The notes: a model not told the origin generated them from the letters alone. 44,850 nucleotides of DNA from Melioribacteraceae bacterium (GCA_035362835.1 DAOSDY010000007.1:1-44850), one strand, 5' to 3'. Positions 8,422 to 17,200 are shown, numbered from the stretch's first letter. A program made the numbers and translations.

Positions 8422-9195
8422 CTACGAAAATTCATTTATTTTATTATCATATATTTTTTCATACTTACTAAAAAGACTATTCATTTCTGAAAATATTTTA
8501 TCATTAAATACAGTGAATTCTTCAAATTTCTCATTGGTGATTTCAGACGCTATCGCTTTAACCTCCATTGGAATATATTTTTTTGCTTCTACGTCTTCAT
8601 CAGGGATGTTTATCCCATCTAAGAACAAGCAATAGAATTCAAGATCGCGAATTTTTTGGTCTTGGTAACCTTCTTGATGAATAATTTGATTCCTTTTAGC
8701 TCCCAAATAGTCACGGATAATTTTATTTATTTTCTTTAAATCGGTATCTAGCTTAGCTTGTTTTACAAAAATGTTTTCAATAATAATTTTATGAGTTACA
8801 TTCTCTGGAGAATTACCAAGGAAGAATAAAGCATTTGTAATATTCAACAATCTGTCATACATACTCTGAACACGGATATAATAATTTTCAATGTGATAAA
8901 TAAGCAAATCATAACTTGTGATCTTATACTTATTTAATGTAGAATGAGGCGACTTAGCACGGAGAAAATAAACATTATTTACTAGTTGCTGACACCAAGA
9001 GAATAATTGCGAAATATGAAAACCAACATCTAGTTTGTAATATTCTAATTTATTTGGTAACCGCTTAGGTGCATCATCTATTTTAATATGGTTTTCATAT
9101 AATTCATTTTTTATCTCAATTGAGTCCTTTAATATTCTTTTAGAAAAAGGATGGTCAATCAATTTTTTAAGAGTATTTGGAGTGTTTGTTCTCAT
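8422..9195 (-). CDS. HEPN-like protein (cassette-borne, probable defence)
   Basis: 257 residues, mostly helical, soluble, no signal peptide. The recognisable part is RDYLGAKRNQIIHQEGY, in which R168 and H173 form an RNx3H (Rx4H) motif typical of HEPN ribonucleases. The overall pattern, with long helices, a middle segment rich in Tyr and the motif on a late helix, recalls the Cthe_2314-type HEPN family, but that is from memory. The ATG lies 8 bp after the cassette-opening GTTAGCTGTAT, with no clear Shine-Dalgarno sequence. It is the most upstream complete unit of the array. With the following TIR-like and Apea-like HEPN units it makes a run of three probable defence genes. Confidence 0.65.
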   Translation of the reverse strand: MRTNTPNTLKKLIDHPFSKRILKDSIEIKNELYENHIKIDDAPKRLPNKLEYYKLDVGFHISQLFSWCQQLVNNVYFLRAKSPHSTLNKYKITSYDLLIYHIENYYIRVQSMYDRLLNITNALFFLGNSPENVTHKIIIENIFVKQAKLDTDLKKINKIIRDYLGAKRNQIIHQEGYQDQKIRDLEFYCLFLDGINIPDEDVEAKKYIPMEVKAIASEITNEKFEEFTVFNDKIFSEMNSLFSKYEKIYDNKINEFS

Positions 9196-9449
9196 AATAT
9201 TTATACAGCTAACATATATTTCTACTGCGAGCGGATATATTGTATTAAGAGGTGAAGTCCGCGTTTTTAAGTAAAAACTACAATTCCCTTAAGCGATATA
9301 TTGCTATATATATTTAATTTTGTTTTCAAAGGAAAATCTTGAGGCAGTATAGGTATTAAGCTCATACGACTTAATCCAATATTGATTTGAGGGTAAAGAG
9401 AAATTAATAGGTTGAACTTAAATATGCAAGTAATACTTTATTAAAAATA
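9196..9449 (-). other. Spacer with a decayed attC-like arm
   Basis: No gene is visible. Positions 9207-9245 hold a closing arm (GTTAGCT preceded by ATATATTT and CGCTCGCAGTAG on the minus strand) that matches the arm at 8243-8275. The opposite arm near 9280-9300 (ATATCGCTTAAGG on the minus strand) resembles the CGCTTAAAAAAGG of the 8.4-kb site but has lost its AAC core. This would mark the end of the array; no integrase gene or attI is seen upstream. Confidence 0.45.
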
Positions 9450-9701
9450 TTAATTAGTGTTGCTGGTTAAATAATATACTTTATGGTTTTGAGCGAAGAG
9501 GGAGCCTAGCTTTTTACCGTTTAAATAGATTTTTACGTAGGCCGCATTAGACATGAAATTATTCTTTCGGAAGGTAACATAACCTTCAGCGTCTGTTATC
9601 CTGATATCCTTCGTAAAATCATAATGGACCCTAACTTCTGAATCGGGGATACCGTTTCCCTGATCATCAACTATACGGAGTGAATAGTATATTCTAGGCA
9701 T
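9450..9701 (-). CDS. Small beta-rich hypothetical protein
   Basis: 83 residues, no signal peptide. The sequence pattern (VVDDQGNGIPDSEVRVHYDF, then ITDAEGYVTF) is that of a carboxypeptidase-regulatory or Ig-like small beta-sandwich, as in domains that carry a plug or graft on secreted proteins. Here the domain stands alone. The start lies only 3 bp after the stop of the Nudix gene, so the two are probably co-transcribed and perhaps translationally coupled. No function can be named. Confidence 0.6.
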   Translation of the reverse strand: MPRIYYSLRIVDDQGNGIPDSEVRVHYDFTKDIRITDAEGYVTFRKNNFMSNAAYVKIYLNGKKLGSLFAQNHKVYYLTSNTN

Positions 9702-9704
9702 AAT

Positions 9705-10151
9705 CTAATGACATTTTGTTGTTAGTTTTTCGATTGTGCTGTGAATTTCTGATTCATCGACCCAAGAATAATTGCCAATCTCCTTATTAGGAATAAATTC
9801 ACCGCTTTTGTAGAAAGCTGAGATAATAAATTCCAGGGCGGAGCGGTTTGCAGAGGAGTTAACATTTATTATGCGCTGGGGGATTATATCAAAGTTAGTC
9901 TCCTCCTTTAACTCCCTTACAATTGAATCGAAAGGACTCTCTCCTTTCTTCATGAATCCGGCCGGCAAGGCTGATGGTTCGTTTCTATATCGGTGATCTA
10001 AAAGAAGGATCCTGCCCTGATCGTCCCGGATGATTCCGACAACGGTACAGAGGAAATGACGGTTAAAAATATTTTGAATAAAAAATAAAAAGGACGGATA
10101 CTTAAATAACAATCTTAGTAATGGATTTATTACAAATTGATAAAAAAGCAT
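9705..10151 (-). CDS. Nudix hydrolase
   Basis: 148 residues from the ATG at 10151; an in-frame TTG at 10166 would add five residues but has no better ribosome-binding site. The Nudix box is GFMKKGESPFDSIVRELKEE (Gx5Ex7REUxEE), with Asn where the box usually has its last Gly. Such enzymes cleave nucleoside diphosphates linked to another group. Upstream of the box, VVGIIRDDQGRILLLDHRY and ALPAG form the usual first strands. The first 30 residues are hydrophobic (FYQFVINPLLRLLF), which may tether the protein to the membrane. It lies 50 bp downstream of the giant T9SS gene and 3 bp upstream of a small hypothetical gene. The substrate is unknown. Confidence 0.85.
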   Translation of the reverse strand: MLFYQFVINPLLRLLFKYPSFLFFIQNIFNRHFLCTVVGIIRDDQGRILLLDHRYRNEPSALPAGFMKKGESPFDSIVRELKEETNFDIIPQRIINVNSSANRSALEFIISAFYKSGEFIPNKEIGNYSWVDESEIHSTIEKLTTKCH

Positions 10152-10201
10152 AATATTGGATAGCAATCCATATTAAACAAATCGATTAAAGTGCCTTGAT
10201 A

Positions 10202-13200
10202 TTATTTTAAGAGCAACATTTTCTTTACAACAACGTTTTCGTTGGTGCGCATAACGCAGAAATAGACCCCGCTTGAATATTCGATACCATTAAAGTAAAC
10301 TTGATATGATCCCGGGGATTTTTCTTGATCAAGTAAAGTGACTAATTCACGTCCGAGGGAATCGTAAATCTTAATGCTTACTAAACCAAACACGGGGATC
10401 TGAAATCTTATAGTTGTTACAGGATTAAAAGGATTTGGAAAATTTTGATAAAGTTTATAATCAGTTATAAAGACCTCTTCTTTTTTATCAGTTAATATTT
10501 GAAATAAGGCGATAAGGTTTCTGTCGTTACTAACCGGGAAGGTGAAACTATTAGCAGTAGAAATTAAGTTTTGATTTTCAATCCATGCAAGAAAATCCCA
10601 ACCACTATTGGGGATAGCGGATATAGAAACCATTGATCCCGCTGAATAATTTCCCGAACCAGTTACAGAACCAGCTTCAGGAGGATTAGCAGAAGCTAAA
10701 ACTGTAAAAGTTGAGCGAGGCAAAGGATCAAAATGAGCGACAAGGTTAAGATCACGAGTTAGGTTAAAGGAGAATTCTGGATCTGTTGAAAGAACATTGT
10801 TATTATCCTGCCAGTTTTTAAACTTATAATTTTCATTTGATATAGCATGAACATTGACAAGAGAATTAGCTGAATAGGCACCGTTGCCAGAAGTAATACC
10901 AGCATTTAATGGGAAAGAGCTGGTAGATAGATTATAAGACTGATAAGGTCCCTGATTAATCAAAATTTCAAGAGGACTATTTGCAGCTCCTTCGGAGACA
11001 ATAATGATTTTGCCTTCGCGGAAAGGGCCGGAATTCTCAGAATATTCAATATTAATGTTGCCAGAATTGACACCATTGGCATTAGTGAGTACAATCCAAT
11101 CATAGGAAGTTGTAGCATACCAGATCATTTCACCAGTACCGGAATTAGAAATGTTAATGGATAATTGTCCCGATTGAAAATCGGCAGTAAATGAAGATTG
11201 TGAAATTTGTAAAACCGGGGCGCCAATTAATTTGAAATTGGCAACAATATTACGATCTCTATCAATAGTTAAATCATGGCTATCATTAATAGAAAGTACA
11301 TTTTCATTTTCTGTCCAATTATCAAAAATGTACTGATTATTTGGGACAGCCAGAATATTAACATTCTGCCCCACATTAAAAGAACCACTTCCATTTGCCG
11401 CACCAGCTTGAGGTAAATTAACGGCAAGATTTACATTAAACTGCTGGGTAGCAGTAGAGAAATTAAAGATAGAGCCTTCAGTTTTACCACCTTGATTTTC
11501 AGCAATAATTCTAAAATAGTATTTAGTATTTGGCATTAAGCCATCAACAATTTCATTAAGATCAACGAGATTATTTCCAGAACTAAGGCTACGCGTTGAA
11601 GTAAAATTACCAAGAGAAAGAGTTAAGCCATACTCGAAATAATAGTTAGTAATTCTACCATTAGGATTAATTTTCCCATTAAGCTGCGCTTTATTACTAA
11701 GAATGTTAGAGGCGGCAACAGTACTTGCAGATGGCGGATTATTAATGGTAAGGGCAGTTGTAAATGTTTTATCAGCACCAATAACAGAACCACCTGCATT
11801 AGAAGCTACAATACGATAATGATAGAGTGTATTTGCAGTTAATCCTTGAATTACAGAAGATACATTAGTTGGTGAAGATTCATTACCGGTCATTTCAGTT
11901 TGAGTTTTCCATCCGTAACTTTGAGTTGGTCCATAATCAAAGTAATAAGTAGTTGCGGATCCATTAGGATTAATGGCAGCATTCAAATAGGCTTCAGTAA
12001 GTCTAATTTGAGAAGCATCAAGCGTATATACCTGAGGAGCGGGGACATTGGACGTGAGAGTTTTAAAAGTAACTTGATTACCCCAACTATTACCACCTCT
12101 ACTTTGAGCGTAGATCTGGTAAGTATACGAAGTATTTGGTATAAGTCCAGTAATTTTCTGCGAAACATTAACAACCTGATTACCTGCCGGAATATCAATC
12201 CAAGTGGCCTGCTTTCCGGTACCCGAAGGAGAATAACCATATATAAAAGAATATGTAACTTTAACTTCATGCGGATGAATTGTACCATGGAATTCAACAG
12301 ATTTATCAGTAATATTTGTTGGCTGCAGAGTATTGAGAGTAGGTGGTTGTAATGGTTCGGACAGAGTTTTAAATGTATAATCATTACTATAAGTAGTGCC
12401 GATAGAATTAACAGCTACTGCACGGTAATGATAAGTAGTGCCAGGACTTAGGATTTTATTTAAATATGCCTGATAATGGACTTCAGAGGTACCATATCCA
12501 ATAGCATAAGGATTAGTAGAGTTACCATAGCTAGTAGTTGTACCCCATTCAAAATGGGCAGTAGTCGGGAAGCCATTTGGATTAACTTTAGCATTAAGTT
12601 GCGCGGTTTTGTCTTCAATCCCACTAGGTTCTTCATAAACTAAAATTGGAACAGCATTAGTGCTAGCAGTTTTAAAGGTCATATTCTGCCCAAAAGAAGT
12701 TCCCGCTGCATTTTGGCCAACAAGACGGTAGTTGTAAACAGTTTCTGAACTTAAGCCGGATAAATCCGCAGCAACATTAATATTAGAAGTACCTATACCT
12801 GACATTTGCTCTGCAGATCTGCTACCATAAGCAAGAGTTTTTCCATATTCAAAATAGTAGGTGGTATTATATCCGTTTGGATTAACGACACCCTTTACCT
12901 GAGCAGACGTTGCTGTAATATTTCCAGATACAGTTGTATTTACGATGGGTAATTGAGAGGAGATAATACCTTCGGTAGTAAAAGTAAAATCAACTCCTTC
13001 TGATGATCCTTCGGGATTAGTAGCTATTACTTTAAAATGATAAACAGTATTTGCATCGAGGCCAGTTATTTGATCAGAAAAATCAGAAAATGAAGTTGAT
13101 GACCCAGCATTCTTAGAAGATGTTTGATTTCCATAGCTTGTAGTTTTTCCGTAGACAAAATAATAAGATGTTGATTTACCATTAGGGTTAATAGAGGCAT

Positions 13201-16003
13201 TTAAAAGCGCAGAATTATAATTATAATTTGTTGCATTACGTGTAAAAACAATAGGTTTTTGGTTAGCAGTGTTTTGACTGGTTGAGAAAGATATTGGCGT
13301 ACCAAATGTAGTACCTGATGAGTTAGTTGCAATTATTCGGTAGTAATAAGTTTTTCCTTGATTGAGATTTGTAATTACTTCATTCACGGTTAAAGAATTT
13401 GAGACTGACTGCAAATTTTTAACATTAGTTGTGCTGCCGAAATTTGTTGATTCTCCATATTGGAAATAATATGTAGTATTAAGACCATTGGCATTGACAG
13501 TTCCATTCAATTGAGCAGAAGAAGTTGTAATATTAGTTGGCTGATCAGTAACAGCAGAAGGGGGATTTTGAACGACAGGTGCCTGGATAGTAAAAATTCC
13601 ACTTAGTCCGAAGACATTAGGGTCATTTTGGGATTCTATTTTAATTTGATTTTGTGTACCAGGGTAATTAGGGACTAAAAGATAAAAGGAGGAATTGGCA
13701 TTAACTCCCAAAGCCAAAATAATTGGGAAAGTTACTCCCCCATTCTTAGATAATTTAACATTTACTGAATTAATGTTATTAGAAGCATTCCAATTAATAA
13801 TTACCTGATTACCAACTAGCCAGTTAACAGCGGGAGCGGGGTTGATAACAGCGATTGATCCGGAGGAATTTTCGAAAAAGGCTGTTTGAGAGATAGGATT
13901 ATTCATTGTAACAGAAGCGACATTTGAAGAACCTGAATAAGAGCCAGTTCCGTTGCCAATCCAAGAATTGAACTTGTACCCGGTATTGGGTACAGCTTTA
14001 ATATTAATAATATCACCTTTATTAAACCATCCACTAACTGGAGTAATTATTCCATTATTATTAGGTAACATGTTCAAATAGTATTGAGTATTGAATAAAG
14101 CTGTGAAATTGGCATTATCATTTACAGATATTGTTCTAAGATTAGATGTGATATTATCCTGCCATTTATTGAAAGAATATCTTGTACCATCCACGCCGTT
14201 TTGCAAAGAATTCCAGACGATAGCATGAGAGGAGTTTTTAACAAAAGAAAAGGTATAAGGGGTTTGATAATTCTGACCATTATCAAGGTTAAACGTTAAG
14301 CCAGAAGGGATAGAATTAATAGTAACCTGAACTAATGACGGGGATTGATTAATTGAAATAGAGTTTAAGATTATTCTACTATCAAGTAGATAATCGATTG
14401 AAGGATCTATCTTACCATTGTTATTTTCATCGGACCAGAGAGCAACGATAAGATCATAAATACCTGTTGAAATTGTGTTCAAAAGATTAAAGGTTCTGGA
14501 AACTTTATTGGTTCCGATAGATAAGCTTACTTTTTTATCATTCGCAGGATCCGAAAGGAACCAGTTATTATTTGAAGAAAATCCAATACTGGCGCCAAGA
14601 ATTACTGATTTGGTATATGAAGAATTGATAGAATAATTAATTAAAAATTGTTCATAAGGAAAGAGATTATTCTTAGATAAGGAAATATCATCGATTTTTA
14701 TTTGATTAATACCCGTTCCACTAATAGAAATTTCTTTTGTACCGGCCCCGTTACTATTATGTACGAGTTTACCTGAATAAGCCGAAGCTGAAGCAGGATT
14801 GAAGATAACATGAATTGTTTTATTAATAATACTGCCACCGGCAGGAGACAATTGAATTTGATTTGAAAATCCTGAAGAACCATCACTTAATAATTGGAAA
14901 CCGGAGGGAGCAGTGATTATTAAATTAGATACCAAATTACTAGCAGAGACAGTATAGCTTTTAATTGACGATGTTGTGTTAACAAGTTGATTATTAAAAG
15001 AGATAGAATTTGTACTAAGGATAATATTAGGTTGAGAGATATCGGATGAAGTAGTAAAGTTCCATCCTTCCCATTGAGTGGTGTAAACAGGAGTACCAAT
15101 ATGAACACGCCACCAATATTTAGTCCCCGGCTGAAGTTCAACCTGATAGGAGGTTGAAGATATATTTTTCTGGTTGTATGCTAAATCTGTATAGGATGAA
15201 TTTTTTGAAACTTGAAGCCAGTATGTTGCACCTTTGACCGAGGACCATTTTAAAGTAATTTTTGACGAGCAGTTAGATTCACCATTATTTGGAGAAAGAG
15301 GTTGAGCATTCGGGTAAATGTAAACATCGGGTTTGTTGCCCGCAAATGGATAGGTAGGTTCAAGCCTGATTCTAGTGAAATTCCACCAGTATCCTCTTAC
15401 ATTTTTAAAGTCAGTAATTGCAGGACCTGAGCCGTCGATTGTTAACCAAGCGGCCCATCCACTGTAACCATTTCCAGACATTTTGTACCAAGCAAAACCT
15501 TCGTTGAATACAGCCTCAGATTCAATGGACATTATGGTGAACATTGGCATTTCATAAATAATATGGGAAGTACTTGAGTTATTTTCTCGTAACCTTGTTT
15601 TATTAGCTGCGATAACAACACTCTCGCCTTTTCTTGGAATAGCATTAGACTCAGTAAACCGATCGATAGCATCAACAAATGCTACATGTCTTTTTTCATA
15701 AACAGCGATAGAACCAGGTACTTGATTAAAGCCTGTTGCAATACCGACATTCTTTGCAATATTATCCCAAGTTTCTGCATTACCCCAAAATATACTATTA
15801 CTTTCCAGAACAGTTTTTGGTATTAATCCCGTCTCTTGAATTCTTCCGTAGACGAACCAAGTACATTGTCCGACCAAAAGATCAGAATCAGTGGCATAAT
15901 AGCCAGTCGTATAAGCTGAACTATTAATGTTTGCAGGAGGCCATTGTGAATATAATATTGAGGATGAAAGAGAAATAATGAGAGCAAGATACTTTAGCTT
16001 CAT
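10202..16003 (-). CDS. Giant T9SS-sorted CHAP/fibronectin-like/InlB-like repeat protein
   Basis: 1933 residues with a signal peptide (MKLKYLALIISLSSSILYSQ). Order of parts: a CHAP-type amidase/peptidase domain at about 35-115 with C47 in GQCTWFVYGR and H106 in KRHVAFVDA; an SH3-like segment to about 195 (GWAAWLTI); a fibronectin-III-like domain to 318; an Ig-like region to 430; an InlB-B-like repeat near 650-710; then seven related modules of about 90 residues with the core (N)PNG..TTYYFEYG.T..YG; three further InlB-B-like repeats (NGSGSFNVG, VTGSGNYSAG types) with a BACON-like domain between them; and a T9SS sorting domain (YKLYQNFPNPFNP to MLLLK). It is probably a surface peptidoglycan- or protein-cleaving enzyme on a long stalk. 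The C-terminal repeats are probably adhesive or spacer elements; the target is unknown. Confidence 0.85.
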   Translation of the reverse strand: MKLKYLALIISLSSSILYSQWPPANINSSAYTTGYYATDSDLLVGQCTWFVYGRIQETGLIPKTVLESNSIFWGNAETWDNIAKNVGIATGFNQVPGSIAVYEKRHVAFVDAIDRFTESNAIPRKGESVVIAANKTRLRENNSSTSHIIYEMPMFTIMSIESEAVFNEGFAWYKMSGNGYSGWAAWLTIDGSGPAITDFKNVRGYWWNFTRIRLEPTYPFAGNKPDVYIYPNAQPLSPNNGESNCSSKITLKWSSVKGATYWLQVSKNSSYTDLAYNQKNISSTSYQVELQPGTKYWWRVHIGTPVYTTQWEGWNFTTSSDISQPNIILSTNSISFNNQLVNTTSSIKSYTVSASNLVSNLIITAPSGFQLLSDGSSGFSNQIQLSPAGGSIINKTIHVIFNPASASAYSGKLVHNSNGAGTKEISISGTGINQIKIDDISLSKNNLFPYEQFLINYSINSSYTKSVILGASIGFSSNNNWFLSDPANDKKVSLSIGTNKVSRTFNLLNTISTGIYDLIVALWSDENNNGKIDPSIDYLLDSRIILNSISINQSPSLVQVTINSIPSGLTFNLDNGQNYQTPYTFSFVKNSSHAIVWNSLQNGVDGTRYSFNKWQDNITSNLRTISVNDNANFTALFNTQYYLNMLPNNNGIITPVSGWFNKGDIINIKAVPNTGYKFNSWIGNGTGSYSGSSNVASVTMNNPISQTAFFENSSGSIAVINPAPAVNWLVGNQVIINWNASNNINSVNVKLSKNGGVTFPIILALGVNANSSFYLLVPNYPGTQNQIKIESQNDPNVFGLSGIFTIQAPVVQNPPSAVTDQPTNITTSSAQLNGTVNANGLNTTYYFQYGESTNFGSTTNVKNLQSVSNSLTVNEVITNLNQGKTYYYRIIATNSSGTTFGTPISFSTSQNTANQKPIVFTRNATNYNYNSALLNASINPNGKSTSYYFVYGKTTSYGNQTSSKNAGSSTSFSDFSDQITGLDANTVYHFKVIATNPEGSSEGVDFTFTTEGIISSQLPIVNTTVSGNITATSAQVKGVVNPNGYNTTYYFEYGKTLAYGSRSAEQMSGIGTSNINVAADLSGLSSETVYNYRLVGQNAAGTSFGQNMTFKTASTNAVPILVYEEPSGIEDKTAQLNAKVNPNGFPTTAHFEWGTTTSYGNSTNPYAIGYGTSEVHYQAYLNKILSPGTTYHYRAVAVNSIGTTYSNDYTFKTLSEPLQPPTLNTLQPTNITDKSVEFHGTIHPHEVKVTYSFIYGYSPSGTGKQATWIDIPAGNQVVNVSQKITGLIPNTSYTYQIYAQSRGGNSWGNQVTFKTLTSNVPAPQVYTLDASQIRLTEAYLNAAINPNGSATTYYFDYGPTQSYGWKTQTEMTGNESSPTNVSSVIQGLTANTLYHYRIVASNAGGSVIGADKTFTTALTINNPPSASTVAASNILSNKAQLNGKINPNGRITNYYFEYGLTLSLGNFTSTRSLSSGNNLVDLNEIVDGLMPNTKYYFRIIAENQGGKTEGSIFNFSTATQQFNVNLAVNLPQAGAANGSGSFNVGQNVNILAVPNNQYIFDNWTENENVLSINDSHDLTIDRDRNIVANFKLIGAPVLQISQSSFTADFQSGQLSINISNSGTGEMIWYATTSYDWIVLTNANGVNSGNINIEYSENSGPFREGKIIIVSEGAANSPLEILINQGPYQSYNLSTSSFPLNAGITSGNGAYSANSLVNVHAISNENYKFKNWQDNNNVLSTDPEFSFNLTRDLNLVAHFDPLPRSTFTVLASANPPEAGSVTGSGNYSAGSMVSISAIPNSGWDFLAWIENQNLISTANSFTFPVSNDRNLIALFQILTDKKEEVFITDYKLYQNFPNPFNPVTTIRFQIPVFGLVSIKIYDSLGRELVTLLDQEKSPGSYQVYFNGIEYSSGVYFCVMRTNENVVVKKMLLLK

Positions 16004-16126
16004 AAATAGCTCTGAAATACTTACAAAATATTTTGTAATATTTTCATATTAGAAATAGAAATAAAACTTTTTATTTCTATTTGTGATGCTTGAATGAGGA
16101 TAAGAGAGTTTGGTTTAAGAACAAAT

Positions 16127-16297
16127 TTAGCACCAAGCATGCCCACAAGTATTACAAATATGACCTCCGGAATGACCATCAGAATCAGTACATTTTCCAC
16201 GACAAGATGACTTAGGACATCCAAAATTACATAAGTAACGTTTGTTTTTTACTATTTTCTTTTTCTTAACATCTTTTTCGGGACTTACCTTGGCCAT
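16127..16297 (-). CDS. 56-residue Cys-rich putative zinc-binding protein
   Basis: A short gene found by reading the minus strand. It starts MAKVSPEKDVKKKKIVKNKR and continues with a dense Cys/His part: CNFGC, CRGKC, GHSGGH, CNTCGHAWC. There are seven cysteines (23, 27, 32, 36, 48, 51, 56) and three histidines (42, 46, 53) in 34 residues, enough for one or two structural metal sites. The very basic N-terminal 20 residues would suit nucleic acid contact. ATGAGG sits 6-11 bases before the ATG. The last residue is a Cys, directly followed by TAA. I do not recognise the family. It is upstream of, and in line with, the giant T9SS gene (123 bp away). Confidence 0.7.
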   Translation of the reverse strand: MAKVSPEKDVKKKKIVKNKRYLCNFGCPKSSCRGKCTDSDGHSGGHICNTCGHAWC

Positions 16298-16550
16298 ATA
16301 AACCTCATTAAAAAGGAATATGAATTAGGAAGTTATATAAAGCATTATTTGAGAGGAGGTACATTCGTAAAAAAGATTTATAAAAAAAATAATTTACAAG
16401 GTAGTCCGCAGCCGAGGGGGTAAGTCCCCGCCACGGACATTGCATTACAGACTGTAGTTTAATGTAACTGTTTAGTTTTAAATAGTCAAGATATAATTAT
16501 AAGTTTTTGATTTTATTCTACACTAAATATCCATTTAGTAAACTATTAGA
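16298..16550. other. Intergenic region with a GC-rich hairpin
   Basis: This 253-bp stretch has no gene. It contains one GC-rich island at 16404-16438 in otherwise A+T-rich DNA: GTCCG (16404-16408) pairs with CGGAC (16434-16438), and GGGG (16416-16419) with CCCC (16426-16429). It could be a mobile palindromic repeat or a small structured RNA. No T tract follows on either strand, so a terminator is unlikely. Confidence 0.5.
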
Positions 16551-16865
16551 CTAAGATTGATGAATAGGCTGATACTCTACATGAATATGGGTTGTTTCGA
16601 GAATGACCTGGTAATCCTTGGTTAATCTACGGCGGATTTCGAGAAAGATCTCATCAATCATTTTTTTATTAGGTATGTTTTTTATTCTGATATCGAAAGC
16701 GAATCCGCAATAGTGAAGCGAGTGCTGCTGAGTATGCTTGCCGTCAGTCATAGAAGTTATAACGAAATCGACTTCAAAAGCTTTGTACACTTCTCCCGCA
16801 ATTACTGCGGCAAGGATAATTTCGGGTTTGATTCCCGTTGATTTTACACCTTGTTTAAGTTCCAT
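16551..16865 (-). CDS. M15-type peptidase, endolysin-like (copy 1)
   Basis: 104 residues. The motif HSLHYCGFAFDIR fits the SxHxxGxAxD zinc site of M15 D-Ala-D-Ala carboxypeptidases/endolysins, and THIHVE near the C-terminus supplies the second His. There is no signal peptide, as in phage endolysins that need a holin or a leak. It is almost identical to the 103-residue protein at 43476-43787: two internal substitutions (T10M, T45A), while the last few residues differ (IHQS against LYP). Upstream lies a truncated relic of the small membrane protein that precedes copy 2. It is probably a moron or lysis-type module from a phage-like element; a housekeeping role is also possible. Confidence 0.8.
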   Translation of the reverse strand: MELKQGVKSTGIKPEIILAAVIAGEVYKAFEVDFVITSMTDGKHTQQHSLHYCGFAFDIRIKNIPNKKMIDEIFLEIRRRLTKDYQVILETTHIHVEYQPIHQS

Positions 16866-16904
16866 TAAATATCTCTCCTAAAAAATTAATAAGCTAATAG
16901 AACA

Positions 16905-16937
16905 CGGATGACACGGATTGAACGGATTATCACGGAT
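16905..16937. repeat. Four ACGGAT direct repeats
   Basis: ACGGAT occurs four times at 16905, 16914, 16922 and 16932, with three- or two-base and four-base gaps. From memory, similar ACGGAT-rich intergenic repeats occur in many unrelated bacterial genomes. Its last unit overlaps the stop of the relic gene that follows. Confidence 0.7.
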
Positions 16938-17065
16938 CAATTAAGTATTGAATCGAGATTGCCGTCTATTTCCCTGTAAGTGTAGCCGTTCTTTTCCATT
17001 ACTTCTTTCAGATTGAATTTGATTTCGTATAAGAGCTTAAATCGTTTGTTTGTTATCTCGTCGAA
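16937..17065 (-). pseudogene. Truncated remnant of the small membrane protein gene
   Basis: On the minus strand this translates to the last 40 residues or so of the 98-residue protein at 44139-44435 (EITNKRFKLLYEIKF... to DGNLDSILN), identical in protein over that length, and ends in a TGA stop. The N-terminal half, with the transmembrane segment, is missing: similarity stops near 17065, where the sequence becomes unrelated. With no start codon, signal or membrane part, it is a broken copy. Confidence 0.8.
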
Positions 17066-17200
17066 AGATTAGAATTGGGCTGATGGAAAGTGTACTAGTT
17101 ACATTAAAAACGACTAATCACAACTGATAAACGGATTATTTGTTTATAAAAGCTTGTTTTTAGTAAGAAAAGATGGAAAAATAATTTTTAAAGATTTTTC

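Larger units (their letters stand above)
16866..17200. other. Intergenic region with repeats and a gene relic
   Basis: Between the M15 gene and the TetR promoter lie a run of ACGGAT repeats (16905-16937) and a membrane-protein remnant (16937-17065), both listed separately. From 17066 to 17200 there is only A+T-rich sequence. I see no further gene. Confidence 0.5.

Noticed and set aside
5733..9213. Spacers as CRISPR repeats or toxin-antitoxin promoters
   Set aside because: There is no regular repeat-spacer spacing; the matched ends are unit-specific, as in integron cassettes, and no antitoxin-sized genes are present.
9214..10166. An integrase or attI next to the cassette array
   Set aside because: The genes upstream are a Nudix hydrolase and a small beta-rich protein; no tyrosine-recombinase motif is present anywhere in the window.
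11900..12352. A 150-residue plus-strand frame inside the giant T9SS gene
   Set aside because: It is antisense to the repeat modules and owes its openness to their composition; there is no start signal.
16021..16224. A 67-residue minus-strand reading frame
   Set aside because: It overlaps the Cys-rich gene in another frame, has no ribosome-binding site and a hydrophobic composition typical of a shifted frame; the Cys-rich frame with its Shine-Dalgarno sequence is preferred.
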